A stretch of DNA of 54,519 bases from Ettlia oleoabundans (Eukaryota > Chlorophyta > Chlorophyceae > Chlamydomonadales): NCBI GenBank assembly GCA_019693395.1, contig JAAMXP010000908.1, forward strand, positions 1 through 54,519, written 5' to 3'. This document shows positions 10,880 through 22,615 of the stretch, in pieces. A program made the position numbers and the translations under genes. Position 1 is the stretch's first letter. Each line of letters begins with the position of its first letter. The notes beneath the pieces are model-generated. The model did no database searches and was not told the DNA's origin. It was given only the letters and a program-made list of their open reading frames with translations.

Positions 10880-12759
10880 TCACTCGTCGTCACTGCCGCT
10901 GCCAGCCTGTGCGGCATACGCAGCGGCGCCCTCACGCTTGGCCTTCAACATCCTCTGCGCTGCCTGGCGGCGCCCCTCTGAGCGTAGCATCTGCACAAGC
11001 TCGTCCTGCAATCAATCAATAGTAGGAGGGCAGTATGCTCTGAGCAGCAGATAAGTGCGGCGCCCTGAACAGGGTCTGCAGCATATACCACTCCCTGAAC
11101 ATGCCCCTTCACTAGAACTTGCCTGTGTGCACTGCTGCAGGAAGGGCACTTCGTTGTCGTAGGTGGACGCATCTGCAAGAAGTGGCAAGCCAAAGAGAGG
11201 ACAGCAATGTTGTAGCTGCTAAAATGCAAGTAGTGGCAGCATTGGGCAGGAAGAGGGGAACCTTACAGATAAACATCACAGGGCCTTGTTGTGGACTGGA
11301 AACAGAGCAACAGGTGGCAGGCTGCTTCGCAAGGGCTCACCAAAGTTTGTAATGCCGCCCTTGACGCCCGTGGCGTTGTGCAGCTCGCACCACAGCATCA
11401 TCTTGTCGTAAGCGCGCGCCGCCTGCTCCTCCTGGTCAAAGCAGCCCAAACTGGTGGGCTTGCCATTGCGCCTGCGGTTAAAAAGGGTTCCATATCGCTT
11501 GGGGCAACCAGGAGGGCAGGTGGAGCAACCACGGCAACGATTTGTCACACAGGCTTATGCCATGACGAGTCGGCTAATGCCCGCTGGCACATGCTATGTC
11601 CAGATGAGGCCTCTGTGAGCGACAACAACAGCAGCAGCCACAGCAGCGATACACAAGCCAAGCAACATCAAGGTCGTCATCCATGACCACGTTCTGCCCA
11701 GCATGCCACGCATAAAAGTGTGCACCCACCTAAACTGCGCCTCCCATCGGCGGGTAGGGAAGGTCTGATGCACGCCACGGTACTTGGATGTGAACGTCCT
11801 GCCCCCCGACTTGCTCTTGTTGGCCTTGGTGACCTTGCCCACCTGGCGCACACCGCCAGATTGGCGCTCCGCTGCTGGAACCGCAGGTGCTGTTGAGGCC
11901 ACAGGCATGGCTGGCACAAGTGGCAGCGATCCTGCAGCCGGCACCATAGCTGGCACCTGCATCGGAACGGTTGCTGTGGCTGCTGCTGCGGCTGAAGTAG
12001 CTTCGGGAAGCGACGGCGCCATTTGTGATGTCGGCACAAATGTGGAGTGGTGCAGAGCCGCGCCGGGCAGGGTCTGCAGCAGGTCAATATCCTTGCGGCG
12101 CCGCAAATCATCCCAGTCGGTCACCTGCACACATGATACGACAGCGAAAAGCCAGGTAAAGGGCGCGGTCAAATTTATGTGGGTGCTGCATGATGGCGTT
12201 GTGAAGCAAGAGCTGCGTGTGCATCCTGCACTCGCAGAAAACGTAGACAGTGCATTCGCTTGCAGGCGATGAACACGGCTCCAGCATACTGCGCTTCAAG
12301 ATCAGGGGTGAGCCGGAGCACCTGTGTTCCAGTGGTGGGATCTGGCTCCCCTGGTGCTCGTCGCTTACAAATGTCTGGCACTGCACCGCATGCCTCAGCC
12401 AGCCCACGTATATGAGCCTGCAGAGCAGTAAGGTGCTTGATTGATTTTGCTGATCAGGGTACAGGCAGTTGAGCACCGCACACATCGGTGGGGCGTTGAC
12501 TTCGACAGGCGCCGGCGGCCGCTGCTACCCACCACTAGTTCGGCTCTGACTGTCGCGCTGGTCAGCTTGCGGCCAGGCATGGATGCCTGTGTATCCCTGC
12601 AAAGCACACGGGGAGGGGCGTGTGCGTGAGCGCAGGTCCAGCAGCGCCAAAATCTGCCGACCGCGTCGCCTTCAAGCCGCCTTCGCCTCACCCTGCTTGC
12701 TGTGTGACCGGTGCAGGCTGCTGGGCGTCCTGCTGGTGCTGCTGCTGCTGGACCTCCAT
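10880..12759 (-). CDS. Single-domain AP2/ERF-like transcription factor, 309 aa
   Basis: Seven exons: 12692-12759, 12533-12596, 12322-12417, 11730-12124, 11341-11471, 11123-11172, 10880-11005 (930 nt, in frame). The start ATG heads a Gln-rich N-terminus. A long Ala/Pro/Val/Met-rich segment (about 120-170) looks like an activation or linker region, and a basic stretch (KVTKANKSKSGGR) just before the domain could be a nuclear localisation signal. The AP2 domain spans about residues 189-250: SKYRGVHQTF, RRWEAQFRRNGK, then GCFDQEEQAARAYDKM, matching the YRG and RAYD halves of the family, and ends KGGITNF. AP2 proteins bind DNA through a three-stranded sheet; the target cannot be inferred. The C-terminus is Ala/Lys-rich and ends GSDDE. 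Intron 6 has a GC donor (CAG/GCAAGT). The exon 2 and 3 boundaries rest on phase agreement. Confidence 0.88.
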
Positions 12760-13288
12760 GCGCCGCGGAGAATGTGAGAGATGCTGAGTTCGCAGCGCGA
12801 AAGGGAACGATGCCCAAGGGTGCACAGCTGCAGGTAACGATCAGCTGGGCTTTCAGACAGAGACAGACGGATCACAGCCGGCGAAGGCCTGCTGTCGCTT
12901 CATGAGACCCCGCCAGCCAGGTGCAGCCGGGGGCAGCCGGCTCAGCGACAGCCTGTTGCACAACACGTGTTCAACGCTCAATCTTACAATGGCGATGGAG
13001 CCTAAGTTTGCAGCGGCGGCAGCGGGCGGACGGCACGCTGCGCCCTTCGCTATCGAGAAGACTCCGCTGTTGGATAAGGAGGCAAACACAGCGCAAGACA
13101 AGACGAAAGCAATAAGCTGTGCTGGACAGAACAGGACAGAGCACACCAAGCTGAGGGCAAAAAAACAGCGAAGAGAGGTCAGCAGGAAAACAAGTAGGAG
13201 CCCGCTGGTCGCCCCGTCAGGACAGGTTGCAGCCTTAGCGTCAGCAGATACAATTAGGTGGCCAGGGCTGGCTTCATCGCCATGGGGT
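12760..13288. other. Intergenic region upstream of the AP2 gene
   Basis: This 529-bp gap lies between two genes on the minus strand. It should hold the SCAMP 3' UTR and the AP2-factor promoter and 5' UTR. Plus-strand open frames here have no recognisable content. Confidence 0.45.
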
Positions 13289-14971
13289 TCACACTGCCGA
13301 GGAAGCTGCGCGGCTAGCAGCGTCGCGCTTGACGGATGCCGCCGTCATGCCCTGGCCGCGGAAGCTGCGGTACACCAACTTGTACACCCACAGGCTCCAC
13401 AAGCTCTCCAGAGTCCAGAATCCAGCACCAATGAAGTAAATGACGCCCACGCCTGTGTTGTCATTGATCCGGTTGATTGCAGAGATGTAGCCGGTGTGGC
13501 TCTTCTCCCCCAGGAAAGGCGGACCTGCATCGGGTCAGTTTGCAGTGGTTCCAGTGGGCCCCCGATATAGATAGGAGGGGCAACTAGCCAAACTGACCTC
13601 AACAGCCCTTCCAAGCTGCCGAATGCCCCCCAGACAACTCTTTACATCCATCTAATGCATATGACTGGCTGCAATGCACCCACAACTCATGCCCACGGTT
13701 GCAGCAAGAGTATGCCATGCGGCACCGCGCCAGCTGCTGTTATGAGCCGTTGCCCCAGCGCCTTACCTACTGCGCTCCAGATGCTGAACACCAGGTTGGC
13801 GAAGAATCCGGCAAAGAAGAGGGCGTAACCAAAGGCCGAGTCCTTGATGGCGGCGTTATATAGGCGCGCGTACCACATGATGTAGGCGCCTGGCACGCCA
13901 CCCACCAGCCAGAGGGAGGCCCAAAGCCACGCCGCAATCTCGCTGCCGTCGCTGATCAGTAGCCCTGTGGCGCCGATGAAGTTCCAGAACAGGCACCAGA
14001 TGAGGCCCTGTGGCGCAGCAGCAGGAAAAAGAGGGGACAAATTGGAGGGAGCAGGGAAGCAAAAGCCAAGATCTGCCTGCCAGCTGTGTAGTGTGTGCTT
14101 TGGACATGTACATGCTGAACCACTGCTTTCCTGCCTAAATGGGCCAAACAGGTAACAGGGATGGGGATAGATGTAGCACAAGCGCAACAGGCGAGGCACT
14201 CGCAGCCAGCCAAGTGACATGCTGTGAAGTCAACTGCCGTGGAATCTCCAGCTAATGCGCATATTGCCATTCCATGACTAAATGATGAGTTCACATTGCC
14301 ACCTTTTCCCACCCTACTGATTCCCACCCTACTGATCCATGCCATGGCTCACCAGGTAGGCCCAGTATGCACGGCGCACGGGAATCTGGGACTGCGCCGG
14401 AATTTCACCAGCAATGTCGTGGTGCAGTACAGGGCAGAATTTGGGCCAGTTCTTGGTGCTCTTGGCTCCTGGATTTTGGCGGATCTCCAGCTCCAGCCTG
14501 CGCAGCTCTGCCTCCCGCTTGTTCAGCTCAGCCTCACGCCTGTTTAAATCTGTTTCCTTCTTGCTTGACGCTTTGCCGCTGGTGCCGCCGTTCAAAACAT
14601 CTGCAGGCGGCGGCGCGCTGTAGCTGTCGCTGTTGCTGCCCCACGCGCCACCTGTGCTGGCCCAGGGCCCCCCTGCTGCTGGCACAGTGCCATTGACCTG
14701 CACAATGACAAGTGTTGTTTGCATGCGTTGAAACAGTGCTAGGTTGGGGTACGAGTGCGGCACGGTCGTCTTGGCGGGGCACAAGTTGGTGGTGGAAGAG
14801 GGGCCGCAGGGCAGCCAACCCGCGTGTCAAGCGAGAGGGCGCTTTCCAGGCGCATTAAACGGGCTTCAGGCTGCCAGGTGGGCACGCAGAGGGTCGTTCA
14901 GAGCGGATCGACGCCCCACTCACGCTGCTAGCAAAGGGGTTGTCGTTGCTGAAAGGGTTGTCTGCTGCCAT
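13289..14971 (-). CDS. SCAMP: Secretory carrier-associated membrane protein (SCAMP), 289 aa
   Basis: Four exons: 14924-14971, 14353-14697, 13767-14007, 13289-13524 (870 nt, in frame). The N-terminus begins MAADNPFSNDNPF, with two NPF motifs of the kind bound by EH-domain endocytic proteins. A heptad-rich amphipathic helix follows (about 62-92, with repeated RREAEL/KREAEL units), then four hydrophobic helices at about 126-146, 150-170, 182-203 and 232-250. This NPF, coiled-coil and four-transmembrane order with a cytosolic C-terminus is the plant and animal SCAMP layout, and the length is normal. SCAMPs act in vesicle traffic between Golgi, endosomes and plasma membrane. The gene starts 303 bp from the divergent aldo-keto reductase gene. 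Confidence 0.93.
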
Positions 14972-15274
14972 TTCGCTAGAAATGCCAGCTGACTCCCTCC
15001 TCCCTCAGTCCGCCCGCAGGCCACACGTCTGGGGCTGATGCCGTTAGGACAGCAAAAGACGATGCAGACACAGGATCAACCTCTGGCCAACTGCAGAGAA
15101 CTGCTCCATCCCCTGCCGCCCATCCCTGATGACTTGAGCACCTCCGGCCAGCTCACCCACAGTCAAACACGCGCCCCCAGAACATTACAGCCTTGGATGT
15201 CGCCGGCTTGCAGTGGCATCAAATCCCTTTTCGCTTAAGCAACTTCCGTCGCTGGGCTCACCGAGGCACCTCCG
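14972..15274. promoter_or_regulatory. Divergent upstream region, SCAMP / aldo-keto reductase
   Basis: About 303 bp separate the two start codons. The gap must contain both promoters. No specific element is convincing by eye. Confidence 0.4.
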
Positions 15275-17703
15275 ATGGCGACCGAAAGTGCGGCTTGGTG
15301 GGCAAAATACGAGGTGCAAAGCACGGCCCAAACTTCCGGACAGCCCGGATCTTTCAGACTGCTCAGCTTTGCAGGGCGCAGCCAAGGGGAGATGGCGGTG
15401 GATGTGGCAGCAGTGGCGGCGGCAGAGCAGCGAGAGCTAGCCGCACGACCGGCAGCCGCAGCTGCAGCCCAACGCGCCCTTTACGCCCAACTGGATGTGC
15501 CCCATTTCACCCTACGTGATGGTCATCGCATTCCTGCGGTAGGGCTGGGCACTTGGAAAGCCGGCCCTGGCGAGGTGCGCACAGCGGTGCATGTAGCGCT
15601 GCAAGCAGGGTATCGCCACATTGATTGCGCGGCGGTGTACCAGAACGAGGAGGAGGTGGGGGATGCCCTGGAGCACGTTCTCAAGTCGGGTCTGTTGCCG
15701 CGAGAGGAGCTCTACATATGCAGCAAAGTCTGGTGCGTGGTTGGCCACAGGTGCTGCCAACATGATGTGCCGGGGAAAGGCAGCCTGGCAACAAGCAGGC
15801 AGCCAGGTATTTAACAGCCATGTAGTACATGTCGAGGCAGCAGTCTTTTCTCGTCACTGTTATGGGAAACGTACCACCACTGCGTCCTATGCGGCCCGCA
15901 GGAACAACGACCACGCTGCTGGCCGTGTGCGGCAGGCCTGCCTGAAGTCAATCAAGGCAAGCTGTCATCTGCCATGTTTGGGGTGTGTCTAAACCACGCC
16001 AACTAGCACACTGTGTGGCGAACTCAATGTGGACAATCTCACTGCCTGCTTTCCTGTAACAACGACTGTCCCATTTTGTCCCATATGTGCAGGCACTACG
16101 CTGCCAATACCTCGACCTGTACCTCATACACTGGCCTGTCACAGGCAGCGTGGGGCCGGAGCTGAAGCCCAGTATACGGGAAACCTGGAAGGTAAGCGCA
16201 AGGAGGGGTTTAATTGCTGAGAATGCCTGCTTTTAACAGTACGACCTGGAGTTAGCGGAAATGGCACTTGAAAGGAGAACCATGTGTTTGGCTACGCCTG
16301 AATGCACAGGATGCCGCTTATCACCAAGCTTGCTGCTGGCAAATTTTTGCAGGCAATGGAGGAACTTGTGCGGGAAGGACTGGTTCGCAGCATTGGGGTT
16401 AGCAACTTTGGCGCACAAAAGCTGCAGGAAATCTTGAGCTACGCTGAGATCCCGCCTGCCGTCTGTCAGGTCAGCCTTAGACATTTACAGGCTGAACCCA
16501 ATCCCTGCTCACAGGAGTGCGATATGTAGTCGATGCATCTTGTTCCGTAAAGCAATTCTTTGGACAGAGTCAAGGATTTCGTCTGTATCTGGCAATCCCA
16601 GTGCCCTAGCTGTCGCCAGCTGGCCTACTGCCTTTGATGGCCACCACTGCCTCACAGGTGGAGGTGCACCCCTACCACCGCAACGACGCTCTGCTGGCTT
16701 TCTGCGCCCCTGCCGGCATCCACGTCACCGCCTTCTCGCCCCTGGGCTCACCCGACAGCGCCTCCATCTTCCCCCGCAAAAAGCCGCTGGTGCTGATGGA
16801 GGATCCCACGGTCAAGGTGGGTGGGTTGGGGCTGCGTGCATGGTTAAAGGTGGGTGCATGTGTATATGTGTGTGTGTGCCCCCTTGCTGGCTGCTGCATG
16901 CTTTGCCCTGCCTGGTGATCATGCCCAGTGCAGATGTAATCCTGTGGGTGTGAGTTTCATCGTTACGATTCTGTCTAACCTGAGGGTTGTGTATGGCATG
17001 GCGTTGCCTGTGGTGGCATCCTGGCTGCGGCTAGCCACGATCATCTGCTGATAGTTAGCGACCCTTTAGGGCCTGCTATGGTCCAGCTGTGCAGGTGGTG
17101 GCAGAGCGGAATGGCAAGAATGTGGGCCAGGTGCTGATACGCTGGGCGCTGCAGCACGGTACCAGTGTCATCCCTAAGAGCACCTCCCCAGCGCGCATCA
17201 GGTGCGTCAAGCACCGAGGCTTAACGCCGACTGGCTCAAAGTGGTAGCGAGGCATGCTGGCTTGGCACCGACATTACGAACAGAATTAGCTGCTGGAAGT
17301 CGGGGTTGTTGGCGCAAGCTTTCACCTGCACCCCAATACATTCCTGTGTGTTGCGATAGCATGTGAAGGTCATGCAACCACTGCTGCCGCAGGGGCAACC
17401 TCGATGTCTTGGACTGGGAGCTGTCTGCCGAGGACTACACTGCACTGAGCACGCTCCCCTTCCAGCAGCGCATGGTCAACGGCGCCATGTGGTTGGTGAG
17501 CAGAGGCAGGGAGGAGCAAGCAGGCCGGATTGTCGCGACATTTGGGCAGGCCACAAGCGGTCATCAAGGCAGACCTGCAAGGTCAACTTACATGGATGGG
17601 CATTTAATTCTAAGGCCGTGCTTCCACACTGCCTGTACTGCAGAATCCAAAGGGGCCGTACCGCACCATGGAGGACCTTTGGGACGAGCCAGAGGTGGAG
17701 TGA
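15275..17703 (+). CDS. Aldo-keto reductase, 385 aa
   Basis: Eight exons: 15275-15732, 15902-15956, 16093-16191, 16353-16469, 16658-16816, 17095-17201, 17393-17495, 17644-17703 (1158 nt, in frame). The (beta/alpha)8 AKR fold is complete. The catalytic tetrad is visible as D117 and Y122 ([10 protein letters not shown]), K151 (ICSKVW) and H184 (LIHWPV). IGVSNF and the NADPH-binding motif [13 protein letters not shown] are also present. Members reduce aldehydes and ketones with NADPH, often reactive carbonyls or sugars; the substrate is not determined. About 73 residues precede the barrel, which is long for the family. Translation could instead start at the second ATG (15392), after which an Ala/Arg-rich stretch leads into the barrel, so a transit peptide is possible but unproven. 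Intron 2 has a GC donor. Confidence 0.94.
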
Positions 17704-17986
17704 AGGTGGTGTGGCGGCCTTTTGGCTCCCACTGCAGTGCAGCTTGAAACTATTTGCTTTTTGAAGAACATGCCTAAACTCTTTGAAATGCACTCCCACC
17801 CACTGTTCTTTGCGATAATTTATTTGCATATCAGGGGCGAATTACTAATGAAAGTGAGGAATTGGTGTAGCTAGCAAAGAAAAATCGCAGTGTGCAAGGG
17901 GTCAACAACCTAACACATAAACCCATAAGTGGGAACGGCAGAATTGATGGCATGTCCGTCAATGGAGCGCATACTGTGAATCTTCC

Positions 17987-19752
17987 TTAATCAAGCGGCG
18001 ATAGGCCTTGTGCTTCCCGCGCATTCCAGCGGGACACCACAGCGGAATCAAACACGGTCTGTATGAGGTGCGCCAGCACGCAGGGGATGACCGCAAAACC
18101 GACGGCGGCCCCCAGCACGCCTGACAACTGAGTCAGCACCGCCACCGCCACAGGAAGCGTCTTCTGACTGGAGCACAGGACCACCGCTTTGCGGATGGCG
18201 GTGTTCTGTGCGGGGTCGGAGCTGAATCGCACCAGCCGTGTGGCAATCTGGTTGGCTGCCAGCAGCACAAGGTGCAAACCTAGCGCGGCTGCTGCTGCTG
18301 TGGCCAGCATGTCAGCTGTGAGCGGCAGGCGCGCCGCCGAGGCCTTGCTGACTTGCATGTAGGGCACCGTGCACAGGCACAGGGCTGAGAGGTAGGAGAG
18401 CAGGCGGCGGTGGGTCTTCTTCCACATGTGCGCGCCTGCAAGCCATGTGGTTGGCACAACAGGTCAGGCCGAAGCATGTCAGCAGGGAGCCGCAACGTCC
18501 TGCACATGGCTTCGCATCCTGGCATGCTGCCTGTAGCAGCAATCTGGCTCTGCAAAGCACACCAACACCAACAGCTCCGGTGGCTGCTATCCCAACAGTC
18601 AGCGTGGCATCGCTTGCCTGGTATGACAGCCTGAGCTGCTGCACCCGCCAGCAGCGGCACCAGAACTGTCGCCACAAGGTTTTTGAGCAACCGAGCAGCT
18701 TCAAAGTTTGCTACTCCTGCACCGCTGCCCAGCACCAACGACAGCATGGCAGGGATGGTGAACACCTGCATTGGTTAGCATGATAGGGGAGAGTGTGAGC
18801 TTGGTCGTAAGCATTCAAGCAGTGCAAAAGCACGAGTGGCTGGCTGCCCATATGCACAGTTGACTTATCCCTGGCCCTTCAACATCATAAGGAGGTCACG
18901 ACCCGCCTAAACTCACCGACAACATGTTGGATGCGACTGTGAGTAGTAGTGCCACGGCGGCGTTGCCGTTGCTTGCCACCGCGAGTGTGACCCCTGTTGA
19001 CAGCGTGGTCGGCATACAGCAGAAGACAGCCAGGCCTAGTGCCACCTCAGGTGGCTGCAGCGGCAGACGCAGCACACCGAAGGCCAGCAGCGGTGTGGCC
19101 GCCAGGATGGCCACCAACCCATAGGCCAGCGCTGTGGTGGCACGCAGGGCGGCTGCCGTCTCGCCACGTTGCAGCAGCAGGCCTGAGACTACAAAGATGC
19201 CCACAGTTGCTGCCAGCTGCCCGTTGACCGCGGCAGCTGCCAGGCCAGGATCAGGGAAGAACCACCTGCAGGAAAAGGAGTGGTGCAAAGACAGTGGGCG
19301 TCCTCACCTGTCGTGTTTGTAACATAACAAGGCAGCTCTGACTAGCAAGGCGGGCAAACATGCTGGACGGCAGCAGAATATTAGCGCCCAGAAGAGCTTC
19401 GGGGCGTGGGAAGTGCAGGCGCCAGCTGCGGGGAATGCAGCATTTCGCACCCGATGACTATGGCTAGCAGCAGGCCGCAGGGAATGAAGTTGTTGGTGAT
19501 TAAGGATCCCAGGACCTGCAGGGGTCCCCTAGTACCTCCCCCTTCCGCTGCGGCAGCCGCTAGTGCCGCCGGTCTACGCTGCTGGGCCCGCCTCCTGGCT
19601 AGCCGCGGGGGTTGCGCGGACTTCGTGATCAGCGGTACAGCAAGGTGCCTGGTAGATGTCCATCGACTCCTCGTTGCTGTAAGGCGCCTGGAGGGATGGG
19701 GATTCCCGGCATGTGGTGTCTGTCGGCACGCCGTCGCTGTAACCCCTTGCAT
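17987..19752 (-). CDS. BASS4: Plastid sodium/metabolite (bile-acid:Na+ symporter-like) carrier, BASS4/SLC10A7 type, 415 aa
   Basis: Four exons: 19451-19752, 18917-19265, 18618-18765, 17987-18435 (1248 nt, in frame). The first 70 or so residues are rich in Arg, Ser, Thr and Ala and poor in acids, which fits a chloroplast transit peptide. About nine or ten hydrophobic helices follow. They match the SBF-like fold of plant BASS4 and animal SLC10A7, with signature stretches near FCCMPTTLSTGVTLA and SSQKTLPVA. BASS proteins move organic anions across the plastid envelope, some of them with Na+; the BASS4 substrate is not settled. Intron 3 uses a GC donor (CCAG/GCAAGC). The start codon lies only 206 bp from the divergent plastid epimerase gene, which may mean shared light or carbon control. 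Confidence 0.88.
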
Positions 19753-19958
19753 GCCGGTACGTGTTCTGCGAATTGCGGATGTTTGCGAATATTATTTCCT
19801 TCAGTAGCCGGGACGCCCAGCTGGTGCCAGCATGTCGGATAGGCTGCAGCCCCTCCAACCAAGATGCACCCTCTTCTCAGTAAACCTGTACACGTTACAT
19901 ATACATATATCACAGCAGCCTTTGCACTTAGCCCAGTTTCGCACGGAACGCACAGACA
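19753..19958. promoter_or_regulatory. Compact divergent promoter, BASS4-like / RPE
   Basis: Only 206 bp lie between the two start codons, so the regulatory elements are almost certainly shared or interleaved. The sequence TACATATACATATATC at about 19897-19911 is AT-rich and TATA-like and faces the epimerase gene at about -50 to -60 from its ATG. Confidence 0.5.
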
Positions 19959-22019
19959 ATGCAGGCAGCCCTCACGCAGACTCGGGTGGCTTTCGCAGCG
20001 CCCAAGGTGTGTGAAATGCCGCTGATTTGCTGCTTGACTGACTTGCCCCCCACCGTCCGCCCATGCGCTGACGCCCTCTGGCTCTGCCCGGTTATTACGC
20101 GTCGTGACAGCTGCCAGTTGCAAGCGCATCGTTGTTGCCTGCGTTTTGGTTCAATGTGGCATCGCCCGCTCACCTCCGCTGTCGCCGGCACCGTCGCCAC
20201 CTTCGTGGCGGGTGCACGTCTCTGTCTCTATTGTTCACAGTCTGCCAGCTTTGTCTGTGGGCGCGGCGGCAGAAAATACAGTTGCCGACGTAATCATAAA
20301 GGTATTCAGGCTTGCTGTTTTTGTACTACCTGCAGGCAGCGGCACGTCGCTCCCGCGCACCCGTTAAGGTGCAGGCGTCTCTCATTTCTGTCGACTCCTT
20401 CAGCAAGGTAATAACAGTCCATATGTTTACGCAGCGGCACAAACTAAACGATCTTCTTTGTCAGCAATGCGTGCAATGCTGGATCAGCTGCTCTGCCTCA
20501 GCTGCTGCATCACTTTCCCTGCACGACTAGCTCATTTGAGCAGCGGTGAATTGTATGTGTAAGTGTTTTGTATGTGGCGGCATGCCCTCTGCAGGATGAC
20601 GTCATCGTGTCACCTTCCATCCTGTCCGCCAACTTTTCCAAGCTGGGCGAGCAGGTATGTGCTACTACCGGCCGTTGATAGCGCGGGCGCAGCTCTCCGG
20701 CCAGCGTAATGGCCCCTATGCAAGTTTGCTGCGCTGCTGATGTCGCTGCTTGCATAACTTATGCAAAGCAGCGACGTCGAGTCCAGGTCCTGCAAGCCTG
20801 CACCTATATTTACCGCTCCAGTCTTCAAAAATTGTGTCCCTGCCCATTGCCTCATGTGTTTCTGCCCAACCACCTGCAGGTCCAGGCCATTGACAAGGCT
20901 GGCTGCGATTGGATCCACGTGGACGTCATGGACGGCCGCTTTGTGCCCAACATCACCATTGGCCCCCTGGTGGTGGACGCCCTGCGCCCCGTCACAGACA
21001 AGCCGCTGGACTGCCACCTCATGATTGTGGAGCCGGAGCTGCGCGTCGCCGACTTTGCGAAGGCCGGCGCCGACATCATCTCCGTGCATGCCGAGCAGTC
21101 AGCCACCATCCACCTCGATCGCATTGTCAACCAGGCAAGCGGGCATGCAAGCACCTCAGCAGATTGCTAAACTGGCAGTTTCAGGCCAGCACTCCCAGCA
21201 CCAACAGCCAGCTTAGCAGCCAACCATCAGCATGGCCAGACCCAGAAAGCCATCCACAGAGCTGATGGAACATTGCTGGATGGCCGGCCGATGCTGCTGC
21301 TTGTGCTGCTGCTCATCACAAAATTATGTTCCCTGCTGCATTGGGTTGCCCGCACCAGTGATGCATGGTCCTGCTACCAGCAGCCAGAGTTGGTGGATAT
21401 AACCACAAATGATCCCACTGACCACCTGCATTGGTGGGCCCCTAGCAGTGCCTGCTCACCTCAAATGTCCCCCTCACTCCACCTGTCTCTTTCCTCCCGC
21501 CCCGCAGATCAAGGACCTGGGCTGCAAGGCTGGTGTGGTTCTGAACCCTGCCACCCCCCTGGAGCAGATTGAGTACGTGCTGCCCATTGTGGACCTGGTT
21601 CTCATCATGTCGGTCAACCCAGGCTTCGGCGGACAGAAGTTCATCGAAAGTCAGGTGGGTAGCTGATGTGCAAGGCAGGGGTGCAGATGCTCCTACAGTG
21701 TTCAGTAGTGTTCCACAGCAGTGTTCGAAGTCCTTAATGTGCCATGTCCCTCTGCTTCTGAAATTTGTTTCTGCCTCTGCCCCCTGTCCATTTGCTGCAG
21801 GTGGACAAGATCCGGCGGCTAAAGCAGATGTGCCTGGAGAAGGGGTGCAACCCCTGGATTGAGGTGGACGGCGGCGTGACCCCTGACAATGCTTGGAAGG
21901 TGATTGAGGCGGGCGCAAACGCCATTGTGTCCGGCAGCGGCGTGTTTGGCGCCAAGGACTACGCCGCCGCTATCAAGGGCATCAAGACCAGCAAGAGGCC
22001 CGAGACCGTGCACGCGTAA
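19959..22019 (+). CDS. RPE: Ribulose-5-phosphate 3-epimerase, plastid form, 266 aa
   Basis: Six exons: 19959-20006, 20336-20407, 20595-20654, 20880-21134, 21508-21654, 21801-22019 (801 nt, in frame). Exons 1-2 encode about 40 residues rich in Ala, Arg, Ser and Gln without acids until the end, a chloroplast transit peptide. The TIM barrel starts at [15 protein letters not shown]. Catalytic and metal residues sit in [33 protein letters not shown] and [11 protein letters not shown], all intact. The enzyme interconverts ribulose-5-phosphate and xylulose-5-phosphate in the Calvin cycle and the oxidative pentose-phosphate pathway. Each exon holds a whole number of codons, so all introns are phase 0. 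Intron 4 uses a GC donor (CAG/GCAAGC). Confidence 0.97.
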
Positions 22020-22615
22020 GGCAGCTGAAACTGTGTGCAAACCCAGCCTGCGGTTGTGCGGGTGTGCGTAGCTGGCAGCCAAGCCATCCTCCATCCACCC
22101 TGCAAACCTCTCTGCCGCTCGTCCGTGTGTCCCATGTGTGCTCCAGCTTGTGCCATTTTATTCCAGCAACCTCTTATCGTCTGCGTTCCCCACTCTGTGT
22201 TGTTTGGAGAAGAGAACTTTTCTGCTTAACTTACTCCCTGCTTCCAATCCAGCAGGGGCGTGGGCGCCGCCGCTTCCCTCCCGTCCGCTTGCACTGCCCA
22301 CACTTTTTAGCCGGGGCAGCTGTAAATAGTTCACAATCGCCTGAAATGAATTACATGAAGGACACAACTGGTCAAGGGCTCTCCACAAAGACCTCTGCCA
22401 AGAGATGCCTGCACGGCGTGCAAAGCCTGCGCCCAGCTGGCGCCGGCGCAGGAAAACAGTAGTTCATAGGCGGCTTATGCTTTGCTAGCATATTGAAGCG
22501 CCGACGCCTTTAGTATTGGTGCTTATCGAACAAAGAGAGCGCCTCGGCGAGTGAACAGGGCACTGTCTATTGCTGGCGGCGGCCGGAGGGCGGCTGCGCA
22601 CGTCCTTAGGGCGTT
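22020..22615. other. Intergenic region RPE to NOL10
   Basis: This 596-bp gap lies between two plus-strand genes. It holds the RPE 3' UTR, with TGTAA at 22321-22325, and the NOL10 promoter. No further gene is seen. Confidence 0.5.
22321..22325 (+). terminator. Candidate TGTAA polyadenylation signal of RPE
   Basis: TGTAA lies 302 bp after the RPE stop codon, a plausible 3'-UTR length for green algae. Confidence 0.45.

Noticed and set aside
12175..12330. Longer version of AP2 exon 3 reading through to a stop at 12175
   Set aside because: The CAG/GTGCTC donor at 12322 joins the next exon in phase 0. Read-through would end the protein before the AP2 domain.
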